NCBI GenBank assembly: GCA_024698715.1
Contig: JAILRA010000006.1
Location: forward strand, 1 to 64,000
Length of the DNA stretch: 64,000 nucleotides
Direction of reading: 5' to 3'
DNA from: Lachnospiraceae bacterium
GTDB lineage: Bacteria > Bacillota > Clostridia > Lachnospirales > Lachnospiraceae
Position 1 is the first letter of the stretch, and every line of letters begins with the position of its first letter. Shown here piece after piece: positions 42,148-50,304 of this stretch. The notes below the pieces were generated by a model. The model was not told the DNA's origin. It searched no databases and saw nothing but the letters and a program-made list of their open reading frames with translations. The translations under genes and the position numbers were made by a program.

Positions 42148-43557
42148 CTATCGAATTATCATCTGGTAATCCTCAACGAATTCATCTACAAGTTTTTTTA
42201 ACACGATCTGTTTTTTTTCTTCTTTCAAAAAATGATCCAGCTTTCCTTTTACTTCTGTTTGCGACTTTTCTAATTTTTCAACTTTTTTCTTTAGTTCGTT
42301 AATCCGATTGACACGTTCCTGATCTTTATTCTTTAAATATGCATAATACTCTGTCAATCGATTATTAACTGTTTCTCCATTTTCACAATTCAAGCTCCTA
42401 ACAGGCTTATGGAATTCAACATTCTGAGTTAAAAGATCATAATAACGATTTGGATCATCAACAGGTTCTAAACCATTTTTCCTTAGGAAATTCCTAAATC
42501 TATCATATCGGTCACTATGACCATCCAGAACCTGATTGAAATCTATAGTATTATATATATCATCAATTGAAGAATAATTTTCAAGCTCTTTCACACTGAT
42601 ATGTGGAATATTATGATACTCAGCCAATTCCAAAACTCTCGCATCCGTAGCAACCAAACACGCCGGAGTACCAGCCAAAACAGCTACAACATTTCCGTGA
42701 ATTCGTGTACCAAACGAAAAATCCACTTCATTTTTCATATAATTTATCCAAGTATAAGTGTTCAAGAAAAATTGTGAAATAATCTTATCGTTTTTTTCGA
42801 AAAAGCTATGAGATAAATTCAAAGGAAATACATTCTTTGTAGAATCTATAGGAACTCCATAACACATCATCATTAATTCATTTGTTTCCTGTGGAATATA
42901 TGTAATCCTCTCTGCATTCTTCATAAATATTTTATCTGCGAAGAATTTTTCTTTCACTTCATCGTTATCACTTTTCTTCGCATTCAATGCAATTCTCAAC
43001 GTTTCTGCAGAAAGTTTTTTAGGCGACGGAAGATTACGTCCAAAAGTATACATGGACGGACATCCTATTACTTCCACATTTTTAGAAAAGCCGAGACTTT
43101 TAAGATAATTGTAAGTACACTCGCCCCTAACTCCAACTATTGCGCTCTTATCCAACACTGCTCTCATAAATTCAACGACAGAATCATCGAACGGAAAAGA
43201 TACTTCTTTTCCTATGCCTATAATCCCATGCTGCAACCCAACGCCCGATACTATGCAAGGAATCCTCAACTTCTTCACAAGTTCTGTAAGGACCTTCAAC
43301 GCTCCCATAAATGATGTTCTAAACGCATTCGCTAACGGAATCAAAAAAACATCATAGTTTTCATTAATGTAATCCGCATCTGACACTTTTATATCATAAT
43401 AAGGATCAATGCTAACCTCTTCAGAAGCAAGATTTCTCCACATACTGGTCGGAAATAATAAATTACCCACATTATTCCATATTCTGTTATTAATACAGGT
43501 TTCATAGGGCAACAAATTATCTATTGGCCCTTGCGGTGCTCTCATCAATATTTTCAT
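42148..43557 (-). CDS. Polysaccharide pyruvyl transferase family protein
   Basis: 469 aa, PF04230 family, whose members add ketal pyruvate to sugars of wall polymers or exopolysaccharides using phosphoenolpyruvate. Seen: IPLANAFRTSFMGALKVL, PCIVSGVGLQHG, IVGVRGECTYNYLKSLGF, VIGCPSMY, and the family-typical DFSFGTRIHGNVVAVLAGTP with the conserved Arg-x-His. A C-terminal coiled coil (~430-469, RVNRINELKKKVEKLEK) follows. In Gram-positives CsaB-type pyruvylation creates the ligand for SLH domains; three SLH-bearing proteins are encoded in this window. It lies 52 nt downstream of a GT2-TagF gene, in the same orientation. Confidence 0.85.
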   Translation of the reverse strand: MKILMRAPQGPIDNLLPYETCINNRIWNNVGNLLFPTSMWRNLASEEVSIDPYYDIKVSDADYINENYDVFLIPLANAFRTSFMGALKVLTELVKKLRIPCIVSGVGLQHGIIGIGKEVSFPFDDSVVEFMRAVLDKSAIVGVRGECTYNYLKSLGFSKNVEVIGCPSMYTFGRNLPSPKKLSAETLRIALNAKKSDNDEVKEKFFADKIFMKNAERITYIPQETNELMMMCYGVPIDSTKNVFPLNLSHSFFEKNDKIISQFFLNTYTWINYMKNEVDFSFGTRIHGNVVAVLAGTPACLVATDARVLELAEYHNIPHISVKELENYSSIDDIYNTIDFNQVLDGHSDRYDRFRNFLRKNGLEPVDDPNRYYDLLTQNVEFHKPVRSLNCENGETVNNRLTEYYAYLKNKDQERVNRINELKKKVEKLEKSQTEVKGKLDHFLKEEKKQIVLKKLVDEFVEDYQMIIR

Positions 43558-43609
43558 TTACATCCTGTATGACATTTTAACGTCATAATTCCTTTCCTTT
43601 TTTTAGTAT

Positions 43610-46240
43610 CTATATACTCAAAGCTTGATATATCTTATCCATACTATTGTCCATCGGCAAAAAGAATTTTTCCATTCTATCTAAATAGATGTCTTCAGGT
43701 AACATATGGGTAGCTATCGCTTTTTTAATTTCATCAATAGCATCATCTGCTTCCATAACCATTCTTCCAAATGCCTTTTCAAATGGCAAATCTAATTCAC
43801 GGTATTGATTCATTCCGGACTTAAATTCCATATAATCTGGCACAAAATACAATATCGTTCTTTTTAAATATGCAAAATCAAAAACGAATGAAGAAAAATC
43901 TGTTATGAACAAGCAGTAATCCTCATCTCTTACAGAATCTTCAGCAAATATAACTCTTGCATTTTTATGTTCATACATATGAAGATAGGGTTTAAAAATT
44001 GGATGAATCTTAAAATCCAAAAATAAATCATTATTTTCCAAAAGCTTTTCTAATTCTTCGCTATTTAAAAATTCATTTGTCTTGCGGAAATAATCAGAAT
44101 TAATGAATTTGCTTTCTGTAAGTTGCCAAGTATTATCTACTGTTGCACCCATCAGATAATTCCTCCAGGATGGCGCAAACAAGATTCGATTTAATGGTTT
44201 AGCATTTCGATCCATCATATTAAATCTAGGCATGCCTGACTTAATCAATCTATCATTACCAAATCCTAAATTCTCTGAAAAGTTTTGACACTCAAAATAT
44301 GAGGACGTAACAATCCTGTCACACTCTATTCTTCCCAATGCATATTTCCAAGGAAGATGTGCATGCAATATTCCATGCTGAAGATAAATAATTTCTGCCT
44401 TCAAAATATCCGCGTAATAAACTCTCTCTTTGGGTTCAAAAGGAGAGATATTTCTTTCCTCCACATATGCTGTAATTATTTTACTTGCTGAAACATATAA
44501 TGCCTTATGCCTGTTACTTCCAAACGCGACAACCTTATCTCTTATTTCCGCAGGGAACAATGCATCGTTCATTTCATCCGGATTAGCACTAATATAATAC
44601 CGTTCAATTCCATCATCTATCTGAATGTCATGCATAAATTGGTAATAACCATTATCTTTTTCAACGCCCCTGCAATCATAATACAGCCAAATCGTTTTTC
44701 CACACAACAAATCCGCTTTTTTTCTTGTTCTATATACTTCTGTATTATCGATCAGGCTATTGGTCTTTTCGCATCTTAATTCTAAATATTTATCAAAATC
44801 ATGTCCTGAAACCATAAAATTATTATGTCTGAAATCAATAACATATCTATCATAAATTGCTCTATATTGCTTCAAATCATTTGAATAGGGTGAACTTGGC
44901 ATGAAATAATAATATGTATTAAATTTTTGTCCATCCACTTCTAACCAAAAATAGATTCTCTTAACATTTTTCAATTGCTTTTTAAAATCAAATCCATAAA
45001 AACTATTGGTTTGAACTTTTGTTTTATAATAGCTAAAAGAAGATAAATACAATTCCTGTTTCTCATATTCAATCGTTCCGCCATTATACTCGATTTCAGC
45101 GTAAATCTTAGGTTGTTCAGCATAATTGAATAACTTGGATTTTACAAATGCAACAATATTTAATTGATCCTCTTCTACTCGTAATCGGTTAAGGATCATT
45201 TCAAATTTTTTCTCTTCTAAAACGCACTTTTCTTTCTTATATACTCTGACCGATTCTGCATTCGTATAAACAGTGCAAAAGCTTGCATCATGCTTCATAT
45301 TCATGAAGAAATGTCTATGGAAATTATCGGTAGAAGGATTATTTAAAATAACATCATCATCTACTCGATCCAACAAATTCTTGATTCTTTCTACTGCTCT
45401 GTCATACTCTTCTCCATCATAGTGAAAAGGGAACAAAATATTTGAAGTAAGTTTCCAACTCAGATCATGAATGTACATAGCTTGATAATACTTAGGTACT
45501 TCCTTTGAATAATTTCCAAATAAAGTTTCAAAATACCGCATGGAAGTTTCAAAAATATACATCGGATACATATAAAAGGCTACTATGGAAGTATCATTTC
45601 TAAGATACATATATTCACCCTTAGTACAATATCCAATTGTCATTTTTCGACTAACTACTCGATTATTATATTCCTGATCTTCCTGTCTGAAATTTGGTGT
45701 TTCATCAAATAAAACATTTTCTTCAAACTCGTTTTTAACACATACACTGACACGCGTCTGAAGGACATATGGGTACTCGTTCAGATCGTATACTTTCGAC
45801 TCTGTAAAATATTTATATCTGAAGTGAACCGGCATTTTTTTTCCATTTTTATATGGTTGATCTAAAAAAGTAACTAAGTCCGTTTGATTATACACTTTAT
45901 CAAAGAAATCTGTAACTTCTTTTACAGTTTCCGGTGTATACATATCATCACTGTCAATAAACATCATGTATTTCCCGGTTGCTCTTCTTATTCCATAGTT
46001 TCTGGTTGCAGAAAGGCCTTCATTCTCTTTTGAATAAAGTTTGAAGAAGCTGTACTCAGCAGCATATTCTTTGCATATTTCATAACTGCGATCTGTTGAT
46101 CCATCATTTACCAAAATAACTTCCATTTGATTCTTATCAATGGTTTGTTCGATCAACGAATCCAAGCAATCACGCAAATATGTTTCAACATTATAGACTG
46201 GAACTATCACCGAAACTTTATAATTGTATTTTCTATCCAT
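43610..46240 (-). CDS. GT2 glycosyltransferase fused to TagF-like glycerophosphotransferase (subtype A)
   Basis: 876 aa, cytoplasmic and membrane-peripheral. N-terminal GT2 domain: VSVIVPVYNVETYLRDCLDS, LVNDGSTDRS, and the DxD-type metal site in MMFIDSDDMY. Middle: beta-rich region. C-terminal CDP-glycerol glycerophosphotransferase domain (about 530-876): IYLQHGILHAHLPWKYALGR, ILFAPSWRNYLMG, FKIHPIF, and FITDFSSFVFDFAYLKR. Proteins of this plan build glycosylated glycerophosphate polymers from CDP-glycerol and a nucleotide sugar. Closest in motifs to the 58830-61328 protein and to the pseudogene at 48.1 kb. It is 18 nt downstream of the CWB-repeat protein. Confidence 0.9.
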   Translation of the reverse strand: MDRKYNYKVSVIVPVYNVETYLRDCLDSLIEQTIDKNQMEVILVNDGSTDRSYEICKEYAAEYSFFKLYSKENEGLSATRNYGIRRATGKYMMFIDSDDMYTPETVKEVTDFFDKVYNQTDLVTFLDQPYKNGKKMPVHFRYKYFTESKVYDLNEYPYVLQTRVSVCVKNEFEENVLFDETPNFRQEDQEYNNRVVSRKMTIGYCTKGEYMYLRNDTSIVAFYMYPMYIFETSMRYFETLFGNYSKEVPKYYQAMYIHDLSWKLTSNILFPFHYDGEEYDRAVERIKNLLDRVDDDVILNNPSTDNFHRHFFMNMKHDASFCTVYTNAESVRVYKKEKCVLEEKKFEMILNRLRVEEDQLNIVAFVKSKLFNYAEQPKIYAEIEYNGGTIEYEKQELYLSSFSYYKTKVQTNSFYGFDFKKQLKNVKRIYFWLEVDGQKFNTYYYFMPSSPYSNDLKQYRAIYDRYVIDFRHNNFMVSGHDFDKYLELRCEKTNSLIDNTEVYRTRKKADLLCGKTIWLYYDCRGVEKDNGYYQFMHDIQIDDGIERYYISANPDEMNDALFPAEIRDKVVAFGSNRHKALYVSASKIITAYVEERNISPFEPKERVYYADILKAEIIYLQHGILHAHLPWKYALGRIECDRIVTSSYFECQNFSENLGFGNDRLIKSGMPRFNMMDRNAKPLNRILFAPSWRNYLMGATVDNTWQLTESKFINSDYFRKTNEFLNSEELEKLLENNDLFLDFKIHPIFKPYLHMYEHKNARVIFAEDSVRDEDYCLFITDFSSFVFDFAYLKRTILYFVPDYMEFKSGMNQYRELDLPFEKAFGRMVMEADDAIDEIKKAIATHMLPEDIYLDRMEKFFLPMDNSMDKIYQALSI

Positions 46241-46258
46241 TTCTAAACCTCAAGCTTT

Positions 46259-48082
46259 CTAAAATTTATATTTGATCCAAGCGCCAAATGATTTAAAGAT
46301 TGTCTTCAATCCCAATTCACCGGAGGCATATTTACCAATTGTATAATTTGCTAATTCTTCACCAACCAGTTCTTGTTTAGATTCTGTCTGAATTTCAACA
46401 GATTGTTCTTGGCTTACATATGCCGTTGGTTGTTCTGGTTGCTGTTCAGATATTGTACCTGCTTTTACATAGTACCATCCAACTATATTTTTAGCATATC
46501 CTTCATATGCTGTATTGATTGTACCATTTTCTACATACCACCACTTATCACCATATTCTATCAACCCTTTAAATGAATAGTTTACGAAGCCATTTTCAAT
46601 ATAATACCATTTACCTTCACTCTGAATAAGTCCATTGGCAGAAGAATCAACTTCTCCTTTTTTATATACGATTAATGTATTGTTTGAAGAAATCAATCCG
46701 TTTTTAGAAGTATCAATTTTCCCGTTAACAGCAAATACTTCCCTGTTTCCTATCTTTTGATAACCATTTGCGTTTTTATTTATCGTTCCCTCTTCGATAA
46801 TCCACTCACCATATTTATTTGATGCTATACCGGAATATGTTCTGTCTAATACTCCCCTTCTGACATAAAACCATCCATATTCATTTTTGGCCAACCCATT
46901 GTACCACAAATCAACGGCACCGTTTTTATAGTAGTACCAAATAGCACCGATTCTTACTAAACCTTCCTGCTCGCCATTCAATATACTTTGTTGTTCAACA
47001 GAATTGCTAACTCCGTTAACTCCCAATGCCTTTTCTAATAAACTCTGAGATGATTTGATTGCTCCCAGTTTTTTTGAAATATAATCATAATTACCTTCAA
47101 TAGTTCTTGTTTCAGGATTGCTATCCTTAGTTTGTTCTATATAAAACAGAGCATTATGCAAATCATACTCTTTAATATACTTATACTGTTCCTTATACAT
47201 TCCGCAGCAATTAAGCAGAAGCTCCTGTAAATCTTGTTCTTCATCATATTTTCCCAGTAGACATCTCAATTTTTCATATGAATTAGTATTTTTGTACTCC
47301 TTAATCTCGTACCACCATTCAGCTACAACCTTTCTAGCAACCATGTATTGTATTGAAAAATATTTATGCAGATTTTCTTCTGTTATCCATACTAAGTCCT
47401 CAGATAAAACTGGACATTTCTCAACTTTCTTTCCCAAATCTTCAGAAAATAAAGCTGCTACTTCTTCATTCATTTTTTGAATATTCAGAGTTAATCTTTT
47501 CCACTCTGAAACTTCGATTGAAGCGAATCTTCCATCTATTTCATATTCTTCATCTGCCCCTTCGTAAACACAAGCTACATTAACATAAACTACATTATCA
47601 CATAATGAAACGTAATCACTCAAAAATCCTTCTTCAGCAAATACATTTTCCCTCTCGATTTGCACACTATGTTCCTTAATAATCTTTGTACTGAACACCT
47701 TATGATAAATAGACAAAAAATTCCCTCTATCACTCTCAAAACTATCTTCTATTTCCTTATAATAATTGAAATTGATATATGAATTAGGATTATTCATAAA
47801 TGTTTCATTCAAAGTTTGAAGTGCATTAGGTGCAAAAACAGATGATGGCGTACAAAACAGAACTGCATCCCCATGAACCAAATCAAGTGCAGCGTTTATG
47901 CTATCACAAACATTCTTCTCATTTATATATAATGTTCTAAATTCCAATTCCTTTACTGAATCGTACACCTTATCCGTCAACAAAATAACTTCAAAATTCT
48001 TGAATGATTGTCTTTTCAATGAGTTCATGCATCTAGTCAAATATGCATCATTCGTCGAACAAGTAACAATAACACTTATCAT
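46259..48082 (-). CDS. GT2-like protein lacking DxD, with C-terminal cell-wall-binding repeats and no signal peptide
   Basis: 607 aa. The N-terminal ~200 residues follow GT2 fold logic (MISVIVTCSTNDAYLTRCMN followed by SLKRQSF; ALDLVHGDAVLFCTPSSVFA), but TPSS stands where active enzymes have D-x-D, so catalysis is doubtful. The middle (~200-380) is helical. Residues ~385-565 hold about eight ~22-aa repeats of cell-wall/choline-binding type: WYYYKNGAVDLWYNGLAKN, WFYVRRGVLDRTYSGIASNK, WWYVENGTINTAYEGYAKN. A Gln/Glu-rich linker and an aromatic basic tail (GLKTIFKSFGAWIKYKF) end the chain. No signal peptide is visible. AGGAGA precedes ATG 48082. Confidence 0.8.
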   Translation of the reverse strand: MISVIVTCSTNDAYLTRCMNSLKRQSFKNFEVILLTDKVYDSVKELEFRTLYINEKNVCDSINAALDLVHGDAVLFCTPSSVFAPNALQTLNETFMNNPNSYINFNYYKEIEDSFESDRGNFLSIYHKVFSTKIIKEHSVQIERENVFAEEGFLSDYVSLCDNVVYVNVACVYEGADEEYEIDGRFASIEVSEWKRLTLNIQKMNEEVAALFSEDLGKKVEKCPVLSEDLVWITEENLHKYFSIQYMVARKVVAEWWYEIKEYKNTNSYEKLRCLLGKYDEEQDLQELLLNCCGMYKEQYKYIKEYDLHNALFYIEQTKDSNPETRTIEGNYDYISKKLGAIKSSQSLLEKALGVNGVSNSVEQQSILNGEQEGLVRIGAIWYYYKNGAVDLWYNGLAKNEYGWFYVRRGVLDRTYSGIASNKYGEWIIEEGTINKNANGYQKIGNREVFAVNGKIDTSKNGLISSNNTLIVYKKGEVDSSANGLIQSEGKWYYIENGFVNYSFKGLIEYGDKWWYVENGTINTAYEGYAKNIVGWYYVKAGTISEQQPEQPTAYVSQEQSVEIQTESKQELVGEELANYTIGKYASGELGLKTIFKSFGAWIKYKF

Positions 48083-48133
48083 TTCTAATCTCCTAACATA
48101 ATCTTTTTAAGAACGACTTCTCATTTAGTTATC

Positions 48134-48630
48134 TCAAAACCATATCGTAAGTGATTTAATCAGTTCCTCTACCTCCAAATTTACCCTTTCCCAATAGTAT
48201 TTTCTATAATATTCCAATATCCATTCATACCACATCTTAATTTCATCAATATCTGACAAATATATCGGAGTAGGTATATCTGCATGTATGAAATCAAAAT
48301 ATTAAGAAAAGAAGTCGGTAAAAAATACTTTATACTCTCCGATTTCCTCTATCTTGTCCACTATATGTATTCTAGCCTTTAATTTAACGAAATACTCCTG
48401 ATAGTACAGAAAAATCGGATGTAGTTTCACATCCAATTTCAAGCTATAAATTTACAACATACATTCTAGTGTATCACTTTCCAGTAGTTTCCGCTACCCT
48501 AAGTAATACTTGGACTTTATTTCTTCTCCCTCATACACCAATATGATACTCCATTTTGGGCGTATCGTTCAACATGAAATGCCGAAGAAAAAGCTCTTGG
48601 GGAAGTGCAAAATATAGTCATCTAAAAGAT
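48134..48630 (-). pseudogene. Decayed TagF-like glycerophosphotransferase C-terminus (subtype A)
   Basis: Minus-strand translation reads LKLDVKLHPIFLYYQEYFVK, then YKVFFTDFFS, stop, YFDFIHADIPTPIYLSDIDE, matching DVKLHPIF and FITDFSSYMYDFLYADIPVL in the 58830-61328 protein. Upstream in another frame are SKYYLG and LLESDTLECML plus an FCTSPRAF block resembling FAPSWR. Several stops and frameshifts make it non-functional. The 689-nt gap 48083-48771 contains nothing else recognised. Confidence 0.8.
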
Positions 48631-48771
48631 TCGGACACACTATATATAGAATATCACTATTTATAAAAAAAAACCATAAAAAACAAAATTCAGAATATAT
48701 AAGGTGTTTGACCAGCTTATAATACTTCATACTTATAAAAACCGTATAGGGTGCAATCCCCTGAATAAGTA

Positions 48772-49644
48772 TCAGTTTTCTTCAAGTAATAATTTATACT
48801 TCGGCAAAAGCCATCTGTAACCTTCCGGGCTGAAATGAAAATTTGATGAACCACCTAAATATATTCCTTCGTCAGCCCAGGAAATAAAATCTGGATCTTG
48901 GAAATCAACGCCGCTGTCATGAAAATTATCATAGCAAAAAACCTTTTTCTTTTCACACACCCTTTTCATGGCTTCTACATAATCAATGTCTCCAAATCCT
49001 AATGAATTATTATCTTTATACCTGTCATAATTGGTCATAAATATGATATGTGCTTCAGGCCAGTATTCCCTTACCTTGTCGATAATAGAATTAATTGCTC
49101 CGCAAAATGTTTCAATATCGGTACTGTCATCTTCTCCAATTGGAACATTCAGTCTTTTATCATTGGCTCCGCCTATAAGCACAAAGTAATCCGCTTGAGG
49201 AACTTCTTCGTATATTCCGTCAATCCTTCCCACCATACCGGTAACCGACGAAGAACTGACATTTGCCAACGGATTTCCGTTTTTGCCATAATTGAAAGTC
49301 ACTGCACCATATTCAGATTCTATTAAGCCAAGCCATGTTTGTGATGCGAGTAGCTTGTCGCCCCTCATAAGACTGTCTCCAACTCCGATTATTCTTTTAT
49401 TAAATAACGGTTCGTTTTCTTCGGTGTTTGATTGTTCTGTAATTTCGGATTCTTCTATCGGTACAGAACCGGCATAATTCTTCTCATTATCTTCAAAGTC
49501 AGAATCCGTAAAAGCGTTTTCTGATTCAAATGTACTGTTAAAATCCGGATCATTATGATCTTTATGCAATGAGACAGAAAAAGGAATAAACAGAATGAAA
49601 CAAAATGCAACGGCAGCTATTAAATTGATAAATACTCTTTTCAC
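48772..49644 (-). CDS. Secreted SGNH/GDSL-type hydrolase
   Basis: 290 aa. N-terminal signal or anchor helix (INLIAAVAFCFILFIPFSVS), Asp/Glu/Ser-rich linker (~28-80), then an SGNH esterase fold: block I IIGVGDSLMRG (Ser), block II Gly in NYGKNGNPLANV, block III VLIGGANDKRL (Asn), block V HFSPEGYRWLLPKY (His). Family members remove or transfer acetyl and other acyl groups on wall glycans; an O-acetylation role for the local polymer is inference. It lies downstream of the lipoprotein gene on the same strand with an 80-nt gap containing a hairpin. Confidence 0.82.
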   Translation of the reverse strand: MKRVFINLIAAVAFCFILFIPFSVSLHKDHNDPDFNSTFESENAFTDSDFEDNEKNYAGSVPIEESEITEQSNTEENEPLFNKRIIGVGDSLMRGDKLLASQTWLGLIESEYGAVTFNYGKNGNPLANVSSSSVTGMVGRIDGIYEEVPQADYFVLIGGANDKRLNVPIGEDDSTDIETFCGAINSIIDKVREYWPEAHIIFMTNYDRYKDNNSLGFGDIDYVEAMKRVCEKKKVFCYDNFHDSGVDFQDPDFISWADEGIYLGGSSNFHFSPEGYRWLLPKYKLLLEEN

Positions 49645-49672
49645 TCCTTTTCCTCCAAATTCAGACTAATAT

Positions 49673-49700
49673 AAACGCCCTGAATTACTCCAAGGCGCTT
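49673..49700 (-). terminator. Candidate terminator after the 49.7-kb lipoprotein gene
   Basis: AAGCGCC and GGCGTTT (minus strand; 49694-49700 with 49673-49679) form a 7-bp stem with a 14-nt loop, followed by a modest T-rich ATATTAG. It may be only a partial terminator or attenuator before the SGNH gene. Confidence 0.45.
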
Positions 49701-49724
49701 ATGTTAAAATTATAAATTACAACC

Positions 49725-50279
49725 TTATTTGCTGTAAGGTTTCCATTCAAGGCTTTCGGTATAAATCATGTTTAAAGACGGATAAACTGTCTCTTTATGA
49801 AACTCCGTTCCGGCGGGAATCCACATTTCAAAAGTCAATTCATTATATTTATCTGAATTAGTGTCTATTTTGAAAAAAACGCCGTCTCCTTTATCAGACT
49901 TATTGTCATTAATATTGGTGCCGTCCTGTCGATAACAGGCAATAAGTTGACACTTATCCTCTATTGCTCCTGTCATCATGTAATACCCACTGAAATAATT
50001 CCTCGATTTCGTATAGTCAGAATTCACGGAAACAAAATAAAAATTCACGTTTTTTTCTGCTTTTCCGTCAAGAGTAATACTTCCGTCACCGTTATCGGTA
50101 AATGTAACACCGTTCATGACTTTTGTCGTTTCGGAATAAGGATATACCAGCATATTCTTTGAAACAGATACTGTATCCAGTTCAACTTTATTGTCATTGC
50201 CTTTGTCTTTTATCTTAAAAGAGCATCCCGATAAAAAAACAAGTAAAAGTACCAAAAAAACATACGAAATTCTTTTCAT
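49725..50279 (-). CDS. Small secreted lipoprotein, paralogue of the one at 37.3 kb
   Basis: 184 aa; lipobox LSGC (Cys near 19) after a hydrophobic signal. The mature region YPYSETTKVMNGVTFTDNGD followed by GSITLDGKA and the C-terminal ESLEWKPYSK match the 37317-37871 protein closely. GGAGG lies 7 nt before the start. It sits directly (25 nt) after a GT2-TagF gene and before the SGNH hydrolase, so in this copy it is clearly part of the polymer operon. Unknown function; possibly binds or senses the exported polymer. Confidence 0.75.
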   Translation of the reverse strand: MKRISYVFLVLLLVFLSGCSFKIKDKGNDNKVELDTVSVSKNMLVYPYSETTKVMNGVTFTDNGDGSITLDGKAEKNVNFYFVSVNSDYTKSRNYFSGYYMMTGAIEDKCQLIACYRQDGTNINDNKSDKGDGVFFKIDTNSDKYNELTFEMWIPAGTEFHKETVYPSLNMIYTESLEWKPYSK

Positions 50280-50304
50280 TTTAAAATCCTCCAGTATTTA
50301 AAAT

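Noticed and set aside
39955-48082. Hidden signal peptides on the SLH- and CWB-tagged transferases
   Set aside because: Both N-termini begin directly with folded-domain sequence, and the CWB protein has AGGAGA in front of its ATG; no hydrophobic leader is encoded upstream in frame.
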